The position numbers and the translations under genes are program-made. Below, in pieces: positions 25,127 through 33,302 of a stretch of DNA of 39,418 bases; position 1 is the first letter of the stretch; each line of letters starts with the position of its first letter. The notes beneath the pieces are model-generated. The model did not search any database. It was not told where the DNA came from and saw only the letters and a program-made list of their open reading frames with translations. Source of the DNA: Lachnospiraceae bacterium (GTDB lineage Bacteria > Bacillota > Clostridia > Lachnospirales > Lachnospiraceae); the NCBI GenBank assembly GCA_014804425.1, contig JAAUZV010000010.1:13931-53348 (forward strand), read 5' to 3'.

Positions 25127-25335
25127 TTTCATGCCTCCATCTTCTTGATATAGGTGAGGTTCACCCTCTTTTCGAAACTATTCATAGTATAACGAAAAAC
25201 CCTTATTTTGGCTATGCCACTATTACACAAAGATTTTCCGTCTCTTTGTAAAATGTGCTCATAAAAGATCACTTTTATCTTGCTCTTTAGCATAATAGCC
25301 AATAATTGATGTCCTTTATTAGCTACTTTGTCCAA

Positions 25336-25368
25336 CAATAGACTCCACGCTTCGCGAGGATTCTATTG
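25336..25368 (-). terminator. Hairpin after the DUF624 gene
   Basis: On the minus strand CAATAGA and TCTATTG pair, extended inward by TCC/GGA past one mismatch. There is no strong T run, so it may be a weak or Rho-independent-poor terminator. The rest of 25133-25335 holds the ABC ATPase promoter area (a TATACT box near 25187-25192 with a poor -35) and nothing coding that I trust. Confidence 0.4.
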
Positions 25369-25375
25369 TCATGAA

Positions 25376-26026
25376 TTATTCCGCCTGACTGTCAGAAACG
25401 TCAGCTGCTTCCTGCTCTTCATATTTATGAAAAATCCCATGATAGGCAAAGGAACAAAGGTATCCGATTCCCGCAAAGCCCCAGCCAAGCGCAACCAAAA
25501 AACCGATGTTTGTCACATAATAAATGACAATAACGGGCATTGCCTGCAAGATCAGAAATACGATCGTATAGGGAAGATGGGCGAGTGAAAGCTTCAGCGC
25601 ATTGCCCAGCGTCCCGCGGATCGTATTCTTAAAATACGCCTGAAGCGGAAACGCATACAGATACAGAGCCAGCAATACGATCACAATAAAACACATCGGT
25701 ATTAAAAGCCATGTCTGAAACTGCGGTGCGTAATTACCGATGATATGCACATCCGCCAGTATGACGAAAGAGCCGCCCAGTATGACCGCCCACATTGCGG
25801 TCGCCTGCAAAAAGTTACTTGCAAACGCCTTGAAAAAGTCCCTTGTCAGATAGCCTTCTTCCTTTTTTACCATCGAAAGCGTTACACTGTACATCGCAGT
25901 GATCGACGCGCCCGCCGTGATAATCGGAATGCAGCAGACGATCGTCAGCACATTCAGCCACAGCAGATCCGCAATTTTGGAAAGAATATTGAAAAACTTC
26001 CCTTCCATTTTGAAAAAATTCTTCAT
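25376..26026 (-). CDS. DUF624 (YesL-like) membrane protein
   Basis: A protein of 216 residues with about five membrane segments. FFNILSKIADLLWLNVLTIVCCIPIITAGASITAMY is the DUF624 signature. YesL and its relatives are often coded with sugar ABC importers and polysaccharide-use genes, and their biochemical role is unknown. The ATG at 26026 follows GAGGAG by five to six bases; the GTG at 26038 is less likely. It starts eight bases after the HD-GYP gene and probably shares its mRNA. Confidence 0.87.
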   Translation of the reverse strand: MKNFFKMEGKFFNILSKIADLLWLNVLTIVCCIPIITAGASITAMYSVTLSMVKKEEGYLTRDFFKAFASNFLQATAMWAVILGGSFVILADVHIIGNYAPQFQTWLLIPMCFIVIVLLALYLYAFPLQAYFKNTIRGTLGNALKLSLAHLPYTIVFLILQAMPVIVIYYVTNIGFLVALGWGFAGIGYLCSFAYHGIFHKYEEQEAADVSDSQAE

Positions 26027-26034
26027 GGATCTCC

Positions 26035-27411
26035 TCACTTCTTGATCTTGTGATAAACAAGACGGTACTGTCTGTGCAGCTTTGTATGCATCCGCAGGAT
26101 TTCTTTCGATTCCTTGCGCACTTTCTGCATGATCATATCATACGCTTTAATAAAGCTGTCCACGATCCGCCGGTCAAGCCTGCCGGCCTTCGCCTCCTCC
26201 TCAAGCACACGGATCGTCTTTTCTTTCGTCGCCTGTCTTAACGCATTGATAGCGGCGTCCTTTGTGTCGGACTGCATGATAACGGCCTCATTCGCCGTGT
26301 TGTGTTCTAATGTGATCGCCTCGTCCTTGATCTGACGCAGCGTACCGTCCTTACGTTTTACAGTGTCATACGACCACTCATTCGTCAGACCGGTGATCAC
26401 ATCCGCGACCTGAAGAATCCTCTGTAAGTTATTCATCGGGCCCGTCTTTTTTCCGACGGGATACCCACTGCCGTCAAGACGCTCATGATGCGTATAAACA
26501 ATATCCACAACATCCTGATTGATCCGCCCGAGCAGAATCTCCCGCGCACACAGCACATGCTTCTGCAGGACGGCAAGCTGCTCCTCATCCAGATGATCTT
26601 TGGACTGAATGATCTTCCTCGGCACGGACAGCATGCCAATATCATGGAGCAATGCACTGTAATAGAGAAGCTCCTGTTCTTCCTCCCTTAATCCGCAAAG
26701 CTTTCCGATCTCCTTGCACACGCAGATGCAGGTCACGGAATCAATGACGGCATATTCGCTGCGGAAACCGATGCAGTACATCAGCATATTCAGATAGCCG
26801 ACCTTTTCCTCATCACTTAAAAGAACATAATCCAAAATCCGATCAAGCTCCTCGGCATAGCTTCCGTCCGTCAGCTTGGCAATGATATTATATCTTTGAA
26901 CCGCTTCCTCTAAAAGCCGGAAGGACTCCTCGCCGTACCGGGTGCCAATATCCTTGGAAAGGATGCCGGCCGAAAAATCGTTCTCCAGCGCCGAATGGTA
27001 AATCTCCACCTTCTCCGCAAGATTTAAGTGCCTTGCAAGCTCTATGTATACATCCGCAATATCCTTTGTCTGATTGTAATCAAGGTGATGATAGAGCAGA
27101 ATCCTCGCATACTCGGGATGCGGAGAAAGGTATTTGAAAAAAAGATAACCGTATATGGAGTGCGGCATCGGATCCTGAAGTTCCACACGCATCATCTCAT
27201 GCACATTGTCCGTCTTATACGCACCAAAATCATGCAGTATCGCGAGGATCGCCAGATCCGCGATCTCATACTGCTCATAACCGCCGCGGCACGCAAGCAT
27301 ACAGCTTAAAATATATGCCGTCCTGCTGCCGTGCTCAACGATTCTTTTATCGATCAATGCCAAGGTATCCCGAATTAAGATACACATATCCTTACTCTTG
27401 ATATATTCCAT
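26035..27411 (-). CDS. Tandem HD-domain protein with C-terminal HD-GYP phosphodiesterase
   Basis: A protein of 458 residues. The first HD domain has HGSRTAYILS, LHDFGAYKTD (H60/D61) and LLYHHLDYN. The second is an HD-GYP domain with LLHDIGMLSVPRKII (H256/D257), HHERLDGSGYP at 308-318, and VADVITGLT. HD-GYP enzymes hydrolyse cyclic di-GMP. Both domains keep the metal-binding His/Asp residues, which is notable because the first domain often decays. It is soluble. It and the GGDEF protein at 13634 give the locus both synthesis and breakdown of cyclic di-GMP. Confidence 0.87.
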   Translation of the reverse strand: MEYIKSKDMCILIRDTLALIDKRIVEHGSRTAYILSCMLACRGGYEQYEIADLAILAILHDFGAYKTDNVHEMMRVELQDPMPHSIYGYLFFKYLSPHPEYARILLYHHLDYNQTKDIADVYIELARHLNLAEKVEIYHSALENDFSAGILSKDIGTRYGEESFRLLEEAVQRYNIIAKLTDGSYAEELDRILDYVLLSDEEKVGYLNMLMYCIGFRSEYAVIDSVTCICVCKEIGKLCGLREEEQELLYYSALLHDIGMLSVPRKIIQSKDHLDEEQLAVLQKHVLCAREILLGRINQDVVDIVYTHHERLDGSGYPVGKKTGPMNNLQRILQVADVITGLTNEWSYDTVKRKDGTLRQIKDEAITLEHNTANEAVIMQSDTKDAAINALRQATKEKTIRVLEEEAKAGRLDRRIVDSFIKAYDMIMQKVRKESKEILRMHTKLHRQYRLVYHKIKK

Positions 27412-27431
27412 ACGTCTCCCTCATTGTCCGG

Positions 27432-27908
27432 TCATAAAAAGAATTGCATCGGCACGTAGCGGATACCGTCGGCAAGCTGTTCGGTATCCATATCCAAAAA
27501 GCCGACTCTGTGATAAAATCCGACCGCCTCCGGCGCCGCGTTTACCGTCAGCCTGCTCTCCCCGGGCTTCCCGCACGCAAACTGTCCTGCGATGTCGATC
27601 AGCGCCGCGCCGACTCCCCGGCGCTGATATTTCTCATCCACAAAAAGAAGAGAAATATGCTGCTCTCCGCGCAGCGTGATCATGCCGATCAGCCTGCCCG
27701 CGTCAAACGCGCCGTACAGACGGTAGCTGCCCGTCATAAACATGCGGTACAGGGTGTTGTCCGTCACAAAATCGCGAAAACTGTTCACTCCCTGCTCGCA
27801 GTATCCGGGTGCCACAAATTTCAGGAATACCCTCCATGCAAGTCCCATCGCATCCTGCCACTCATCCGCATGCGCGGCGCGATATTCATAATTGTACGTT
27901 GTACTCAT
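27432..27908 (-). CDS. GNAT-family N-acetyltransferase
   Basis: A protein of 158 residues. ISLLFVDEKYQRRGVGAALIDIAG is the acetyl-CoA-binding loop and VNAAPEAVGFYHRVGFLDMD the C-terminal strand region. The start at ATG 27908 (MSTTYNYEY) fits the family length; the frame extends to 27962 without support. A weak AAGGA lies about 12 bases upstream. It lies 20 bases after the HD-GYP start region on the same strand as its neighbours but is probably a separate unit. Substrate unknown. Confidence 0.82.
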   Translation of the reverse strand: MSTTYNYEYRAAHADEWQDAMGLAWRVFLKFVAPGYCEQGVNSFRDFVTDNTLYRMFMTGSYRLYGAFDAGRLIGMITLRGEQHISLLFVDEKYQRRGVGAALIDIAGQFACGKPGESRLTVNAAPEAVGFYHRVGFLDMDTEQLADGIRYVPMQFFL

Positions 27909-27989
27909 GCCGATCAAATCCTTTTGTATTCGCCATCTTATAATCACAGTATACTCAAACATGGCTGTAAGTGCAAGAGAGGATTTTGT

Positions 27990-28979
27990 TTACTCCATGC
28001 ATTTTCCGACTTGATTGACAAGAGGCAGCCCATTCTCCAGCGCATACGCATTTTCCATCGTGACCTGCGCGATCGCCTGCATCGCTTCTCTCGTGAAAAA
28101 TCCCATATGGGAGGTGATCAGCACATTCGGAAACGTCGTCAATCTTGCCAGATTTTCATCCGTCATGATCTCATTCGAACAGTCCTCATAAAATACGCCC
28201 TCTTCCTCCTCATATACGTCCAGCCCCAAGCCCCCGATCTTCCGGCTGATCAGTCCGTCAATAACGGCCTCCGTATCGATCAGCGCGCCTCTGGAAGTAT
28301 TTACCAGATATACGCCCTCCTTCATTTTTTCAATTGCCTCCCGGTCGATCAGATACTGCGTCTGCTGTGTCAGCGGACAATGCAGGGAAATAAAGTCCGA
28401 CTGGCGCAAAAGCTCATCCAGCGAAACATACTCCACATCCAGCGTGTGGTTCGGATAGGGATCATATGCGATCACATGCATGGAGAAGCCGTTAAAAATA
28501 CGGATCATCGCCTGTCCGATCTTTCCCGTCCCGATGACACCGGCTACTTTATGGAACATATCCTTTCCCATAAAGCCGTTGATGTTCATATTAAAATCTC
28601 TTGTCCGCGTATAAGCCTTATGCGTATAACGGTTTACGGTCAAAAGCATCGCCATGGCAAATTCCGCAACCGCCTCCGGCGAGTAGCTCGGCACACGCAG
28701 GATCGTAATCTTATCCTCCGCCGCCTTCACATCCACATGATTGAAGCCCGCGCTCCGTAACAGGATCGCTTTCACCTTCATTTCATACAATTTGTCGATC
28801 ATCCCCGCATTGACATAATCATTGACAAAAATACAGATCGCGTCATAGCCCTTTGCCAAAAACACCGTATCATCATTGCACGGCATCTCAATAAAATGAA
28901 TGTCGAAACCGTAATCCTTTCCCATTGGCTCAAACCAAACGCGGTCATACGGTTTTGTACTATAAAATGCAATTTTCAT
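27990..28979 (-). CDS. ldhA: Fermentative D-lactate dehydrogenase
   Basis: A protein of 329 residues, the same length as E. coli LdhA. It reduces pyruvate to D-lactate and regenerates NAD. GVIGTGKIGQAM at 148-159 binds NAD; catalytic R230 (NTSRGALID), E259 and H291 (SHMGFFT) are present. It shares the unusual EEEEGxFYxDCS stretch with vanH in the same window, so the two are related but clearly different in length and start. The ribosome site AAGGAAGGG lies upstream of ATG 28979. Confidence 0.87.
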   Translation of the reverse strand: MKIAFYSTKPYDRVWFEPMGKDYGFDIHFIEMPCNDDTVFLAKGYDAICIFVNDYVNAGMIDKLYEMKVKAILLRSAGFNHVDVKAAEDKITILRVPSYSPEAVAEFAMAMLLTVNRYTHKAYTRTRDFNMNINGFMGKDMFHKVAGVIGTGKIGQAMIRIFNGFSMHVIAYDPYPNHTLDVEYVSLDELLRQSDFISLHCPLTQQTQYLIDREAIEKMKEGVYLVNTSRGALIDTEAVIDGLISRKIGGLGLDVYEEEEGVFYEDCSNEIMTDENLARLTTFPNVLITSHMGFFTREAMQAIAQVTMENAYALENGLPLVNQVGKCME

Positions 28980-29163
28980 CGTATCCGTCCCTTCCTTTCG
29001 CCCGCAGCAGGCAGATAAAAAAACATACTCTCATTCCTAAATCAGATAATAACCATTATGTATCTTCCTTATCATCTTATGCGTAAGGCCCGTTTTCTTG
29101 AAATCATTTCCACATGCGCCGTATCCATCTTCGTCTCCGATCCGTATTACGGTTTTTATTTTT

Positions 29164-29193
29164 GAAAAACAGGCGGCACCTTTCGTGCCGCCC
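29164..29193 (-). terminator. Terminator of the metG-hydrolase operon
   Basis: GGCGGCAC (29172-29179) pairs with GTGCCGCC (29185-29192); on the minus strand TTTTT follows after two bases, and on the plus strand CTTTT follows. It is probably bidirectional. The rest of 28980-29272 shows no gene. Confidence 0.85.
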
Positions 29194-29272
29194 TTTTGAT
29201 GTCTGCTTTTCTTTTTTCTCTTCCGTCTTCCCTATATCATTTGCCATTTCCGGCTGCGCGGACTGCTTTCGG

Positions 29273-30235
29273 CTATGCTTTCGCGCGAAGCACTCCGTCG
29301 ATCCAACGGTAAATATCCTCGGAAACCGTCTTCTTATCCGACTCGTTCAAAATCTCATGCCGGTCATTCTTATAAAGCTTCATCTCTAAATTAAGCATTC
29401 CCCTCGTCTTATAAGAATCATATGCCTTGCGCACACCTTTCCCGTAATCGCCGACGGGATCTTCCTCCCCCGCCACAAAAAACAGCGGCAGGCGCTTCGG
29501 AATCCGCTTGAGATAAAGCGGAGACTGACAGCGGGATATGAACGTAAATAAGGTGTGAAAACCATTTACCGTAAAGCCAAAGCCGCATAACGGATCCGCA
29601 TCGTAACGCTTTATCGTCTCCGCGTTAGCACAAATCCAGTCATTCTGACTCCGCGGGTTTTTGATCCGCTTACCGTAACCGGAAAAAGCAATCTTCTGAA
29701 TCAAGGCGCTCTTATGATGCCCGCCCTTGAACAGTCCGATCAGCCTTGTCAGGAATTTCCCGAATCCGAGCACAAGCTTCGGTTTCGAACCGGTTCCCAT
29801 GATCACCGCACCGGCGATTCCCGTTCCGTAGCGGCAGATATAATTCCTTACAATGAATGAACCCATGCTGTGCCCCAATATCAGAAACGGCACGTCAGGA
29901 AGCTGCTCCTGCACGATCTTTTTCAGCCGATGTACATCCCGCACAACGATCGTCGCCGCATCGCCGGCACAAAAATAACCCAGATCCTTTTCATCCTTCA
30001 CCGACTTTCCGTGTCCTAAATGATCTTCTCCAATGACACATATGTCATATTCATTCATGAAACGCGCGAACTCGTCATAGCGCTCCACATGCTCTTCCAT
30101 ACCGTGCACGATCTGAAGCACGCAGCGCGGGCTGCGCGGCTGATCGCCCGTCATACAGTCCGGTTTCCAGATAACGCCGTGAATCCTCGTTCTTCCGTCC
30201 CGCGATCCGTAGAAAATATCTTCTTTTTTTGACAT
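29273..30235 (-). CDS. Alpha/beta hydrolase, lysophospholipase/monoglyceride lipase type
   Basis: A protein of 320 residues. The nucleophile elbow is GHSMGS, the opening strand region is LQIVHGMEEHVERYDEFARFM, and GEDHLGHGKS follows, all typical of Hydrolase_4 lipases. The catalytic Asp lies in FFVAGEEDPVGDYG and the His in KNDRHEILNE. There is no signal peptide. ATG 30235 with AGGAGGT at seven bases is preferred to the GTG at 30244. It follows metG by 12 bases and is likely in the same transcript. Confidence 0.88.
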   Translation of the reverse strand: MSKKEDIFYGSRDGRTRIHGVIWKPDCMTGDQPRSPRCVLQIVHGMEEHVERYDEFARFMNEYDICVIGEDHLGHGKSVKDEKDLGYFCAGDAATIVVRDVHRLKKIVQEQLPDVPFLILGHSMGSFIVRNYICRYGTGIAGAVIMGTGSKPKLVLGFGKFLTRLIGLFKGGHHKSALIQKIAFSGYGKRIKNPRSQNDWICANAETIKRYDADPLCGFGFTVNGFHTLFTFISRCQSPLYLKRIPKRLPLFFVAGEEDPVGDYGKGVRKAYDSYKTRGMLNLEMKLYKNDRHEILNESDKKTVSEDIYRWIDGVLRAKA

Positions 30236-30247
30236 CGCTTTCACCTC

Positions 30248-32311
30248 CTAACAGATTTCTGCTCCCGACGGCATCGGCTTTTCCGGCGACACCAGCGCAA
30301 GCCTTCCTTCCGCGTCCTCGGCGCACAACAGCATTCCTTCCGATACAACTCCTGCCAGAGTTGCCGGCTTTAAGTTCACCAATACCATGACTTTCTTTCC
30401 GACCATTTCCTGCGCTGTATAATGCTGCTTAATGCCCGAAACGATCTGCTTTATCTCAGAACCGATCTTCACTTTAGAACATAACAGTTTTTTGCTCTTC
30501 GGCACTTCCTCACAGGCAATGATCTCACCTACCTGAAACTGCAGCTTCGCAAAATCATCATAGGTGATCTCCGGCTTTGCTTCTATGTCAATGCCCGGCT
30601 CATCCGCCCCGCTTTGTGCAGCGCCTCCGGCATCTTGCGCATCCGTCGGTGTCCCGCTTCCGGCACTTCCTGCTGCCTGTGCGCCGTCCCCTGCGTTCTG
30701 TACGCCTGCCGCTGCTCTGCGCTCAGCAAACATCGCCTCGACCTTTTCCATCACCTCACCCAGATCCTGACGGGCAAAGAGAATCTCCGGTTTATCCGTC
30801 ACCTGCGTACCCGACGGATACAGCCCGAACCTGTCAAGCGTGTCAAACGGACGGAGCGCCACGTGAAATTGCTCTGCGATTTTTTCGGCCGTCTTTGGCA
30901 TAAACGGCTCCAGCAGCGACGCACCGATCAAAATACCTTCGGTCAGATTGTAGAGCACCGTCTCCAAACGTTCTTTTTTTGTCTCGTCCTTCGCAAGCGC
31001 CCACGGCATCGTCTCATCAATATATTTATTGCATCTCTTAAAGAGCGCGAAAATTTCCGTGATCGCATCGGCGACACGAAGCTCATCCATTTTCTTTGCC
31101 ACGCGCTCATATGTGCTTACCGCCACGCTGCGAAGCTCCGCATCCACATCGGACTCTCCCGCATCCACCGAGACACCGCGGTCTGTCACGACACCGCCGA
31201 AATATTTATTGCTCATGGAAATTGTGCGGTTCACCAGATTTCCGAGCGTGTTCGCCAGATCGGAATTGAGGCGTTCCACCATGAGATCCCATGTGATCAT
31301 GCCGTCGTTTTCAAACGGCATCTCATGGAGCACGAAATAGCGCACCGCATCCACGCCGAAAAACCGGATCAGATCCCCCGCATAGATGACATTCCCTTTC
31401 GACTTACTCATCTTTCCGTCACCCTGAAGCAGCCACGGATGCCCGAAGATCTGCTTCGGAAGCGGTTCTCCGAGCGCCATGAGGAAGATCGGCCAGTAAA
31501 TCGTATGAAAACGGATGATGTCCTTCCCGATCAAATGTAAGTCCGCCGGCCACAGCGTTTGATACTGCGCCGTACTCCCGCCCTCCGCGTCATAGCCGAT
31601 TCCGGTAATATAATTGGAAAGCGCATCCAGCCACACATAAACGACATGCCTGTCATCAAAATCAACCGGGATCCCCCATGTAAACGACGTTCTCGAAACA
31701 CATAAATCCTGCAGTCCCGGCTTCAGGAAATTGTTCATCATCTCATTTTTGCGCGACACCGGCTGAATAAATTCGGGATGCGCCTCAATATGTTCGATCA
31801 GCCGGTCGGCATATTTACTCATTTTGAAAAAATAAGCTTCTTCTTTTGCAGGCTTCACCTCGCGCCCGCAGTCAGGGCATTTGCCGTCCACAAGCTGCGA
31901 TTCCGTCCAAAACGACTCGCAGGGCGTACAATAAAGCCCCTCATACGCCCCCTTGTAAATATCTCCCTGATCATACAGGCGCTTGAATATTTTCTGTACC
32001 TGCTTCTCATGCGGTTCATCGGTTGTCCGGATGAATTTATCATAGGAGGTGTCAAGACTGTCACAAATGTCGCGGATCTCTCCCGCCACCTTGTCAACAA
32101 ACTCCTTCGGCGTAACGCCTGCCTCCTTCGCTTTTAACTCGATCTTCTGCCCGTGCTCATCCGTTCCCGTCTGGAAAAAAACATCATAACCGTCCTTCCT
32201 CTTAAATCTGGCGATACTGTCCGCCAGGACGATCTCATAGCTGTTGCCGATATGTGGTCTTCCCGACGTATAGGCGATCGCCGTCGTAATGTAATACTTA
32301 CCCTTATCCAT
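30248..32311 (-). CDS. metG: Methionyl-tRNA synthetase
   Basis: A protein of 687 residues that charges tRNA-Met. The class I motifs are PHIGNSYE (19-26) and KMSKS (300-304); the zinc knuckle has Cys 128, 131, 145 and 148. The C-terminal EMAP/OB-fold tRNA-binding domain begins near 590 (LQFQVGEIIACEEVPKSKKLL). The linker before it, about 540-590, is rich in Ala, Gly and Gln and looks low complexity. AGGAGG lies six bases before the ATG. A T-box leader controls it, which lets uncharged tRNA-Met raise expression. Confidence 0.97.
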   Translation of the reverse strand: MDKGKYYITTAIAYTSGRPHIGNSYEIVLADSIARFKRKDGYDVFFQTGTDEHGQKIELKAKEAGVTPKEFVDKVAGEIRDICDSLDTSYDKFIRTTDEPHEKQVQKIFKRLYDQGDIYKGAYEGLYCTPCESFWTESQLVDGKCPDCGREVKPAKEEAYFFKMSKYADRLIEHIEAHPEFIQPVSRKNEMMNNFLKPGLQDLCVSRTSFTWGIPVDFDDRHVVYVWLDALSNYITGIGYDAEGGSTAQYQTLWPADLHLIGKDIIRFHTIYWPIFLMALGEPLPKQIFGHPWLLQGDGKMSKSKGNVIYAGDLIRFFGVDAVRYFVLHEMPFENDGMITWDLMVERLNSDLANTLGNLVNRTISMSNKYFGGVVTDRGVSVDAGESDVDAELRSVAVSTYERVAKKMDELRVADAITEIFALFKRCNKYIDETMPWALAKDETKKERLETVLYNLTEGILIGASLLEPFMPKTAEKIAEQFHVALRPFDTLDRFGLYPSGTQVTDKPEILFARQDLGEVMEKVEAMFAERRAAAGVQNAGDGAQAAGSAGSGTPTDAQDAGGAAQSGADEPGIDIEAKPEITYDDFAKLQFQVGEIIACEEVPKSKKLLCSKVKIGSEIKQIVSGIKQHYTAQEMVGKKVMVLVNLKPATLAGVVSEGMLLCAEDAEGRLALVSPEKPMPSGAEIC

Positions 32312-32349
32312 GTTGTTCCTCCTATCCTAAGAAATTCTAATAATCTGAT

Positions 32350-32545
32350 AAAGCAAAAAAGCCCGCCTTCCATCCAGATCAGAAGACGAACCTGCTAAAG
32401 TCCGTGTTACCACTTCTATTCGCATATCCCTTGCGGGAAATACCTCATCGGGTACGAACCCCCATACCCTGCCGCTGTAACAGGCGGACCTGTCGCAGCC
32501 TTGCCGATCTGTGACCGCCATCCGGCGCTACACTCATCCTAATAT
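32350..32545 (-). promoter_or_regulatory. T-box riboswitch of metG
   Basis: On the minus strand AAGTGGTAACACGG (32402-32415) matches the T-box core that pairs with the free CCA end of uncharged tRNA. Downstream, bases 32382-32391 pair with GGAAGGCGGGC (32361-32371) using several G-T pairs, followed by TTTTTT (32355-32360), forming the terminator. The core would instead form the antiterminator. Stem I looks short and I could not place the AUG specifier with certainty; an AUG lies in GGGTATGGGGG. Position before metG predicts tRNA-Met. Confidence 0.78.
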
Positions 32546-32551
32546 ACCCGT

Positions 32552-32580
32552 ATTTTATACGATTCATGCAAAAATGTAAA
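32552..32580 (-). promoter_or_regulatory. metG leader promoter
   Basis: On the minus strand TTTACA (32575-32580) and TAAAAT (32552-32557) are 17 bases apart, with a start expected near 32545. Sequence 32581-32786 between this and the Xre gene is AT-rich; it holds a TTGTA-TG-TACAA dyad at 32652-32663 and a TATAAT at 32712-32717, possibly the Xre promoter, with a poor -35. Confidence 0.65.
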
Positions 32581-32786
32581 TACCTATCGGGCATATTTCT
32601 TTCCGGACTTTGGATGTAGGCCGCAGATCGAATAACGCCGTCACATACTATTTGTATGTACAATAATCAAAATACAGTATCAATGTATCCGAATTTGAAG
32701 TCTGCATATCCTATAATAATAGGGATGACAGAGATTTCTATTCTCTACCAAAATTAAGCAAAGCAAATGCAAGGACAGATTACTTT

Positions 32787-33113
32787 ATGAAAGATCATAC
32801 ATACAGAAAAGAATTCTGCAACCGACTCACCCGGCTCAGGATGGAGAAGGATGTTTCCGCGCGGGATATGAGCCTTTCCCTCGGTTTAAGTGAAAGTTAT
32901 ATCAACAAGATTGAAAACGAAAAAACGCTTCCGAGCATGAGCACGTTCTTCGATATCTGCGATTACTTTCATATCACGCCCATGGAGTTTTTCAATATGC
33001 AGGAACCGTTTCCGTTCGACATCGCTGCTGCCGTGTCAGAAATGAATCGCATGAGTAAGGAGCAGATTTCACGCCTGATCGCGTTTATGAAAGATATCAA
33101 TCATCGGGGGTAA
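32787..33113 (+). CDS. Xre-family helix-turn-helix regulator
   Basis: A protein of 108 residues. RLTRLRMEKDVSARDMSLSLGLSESYINKIENEKTLPSM is a complete HTH_3 domain and FFDICDYFHITPMEFFN continues it. The C-terminal helix may aid dimerisation. It is the only rightward gene between metG and the Bla operons. Its targets are unknown; the TTGTA-TG-TACAA dyad about 125 bases upstream could be autoregulatory. Confidence 0.87.
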   Translation: MKDHTYRKEFCNRLTRLRMEKDVSARDMSLSLGLSESYINKIENEKTLPSMSTFFDICDYFHITPMEFFNMQEPFPFDIAAAVSEMNRMSKEQISRLIAFMKDINHRG

Positions 33114-33253
33114 GATTTAAAAGCATGCTAAGCAGCACAAATATACCGCGCGACAGGTTGCGAAATCTATGATACCTTACCAATTCACGCGTTTTAATTC
33201 CGTGGGATTGGAACCATAATAAACATAAAATGGAAGTGAAATACCATAACAGA

Positions 33254-33283
33254 CGGGAGGGAAGTGAAATATCTTCCCTCCCG
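33254..33283. terminator. Hairpin between convergent Xre and blaR1-M23 genes
   Basis: CGGGAGGGAAG pairs exactly with CTTCCCTCCCG around an eight-base loop. It lies 20 bases past the leftward BlaR1-M23 stop. T runs are weak on both strands (CTTTATG on plus), so it may be a modest bidirectional terminator. Confidence 0.6.
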
Positions 33284-33302
33284 CTTTATGATTGTAACCG
33301 CC

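Noticed and set aside
25129-25338. Small leftward open frame before the ABC ATPase
   Set aside because: Overlaps the likely promoter, has no ribosome site or family match, and runs into the ATPase start.
27444-28760. 438-codon rightward frame across the GNAT and ldhA genes
   Set aside because: Spans two clear leftward genes and their gap; the translation is rich in His and Arg, as antisense frames are.
30614-31540. 308-codon rightward frame inside metG
   Set aside because: Antisense of a well-supported essential gene; no similarity.
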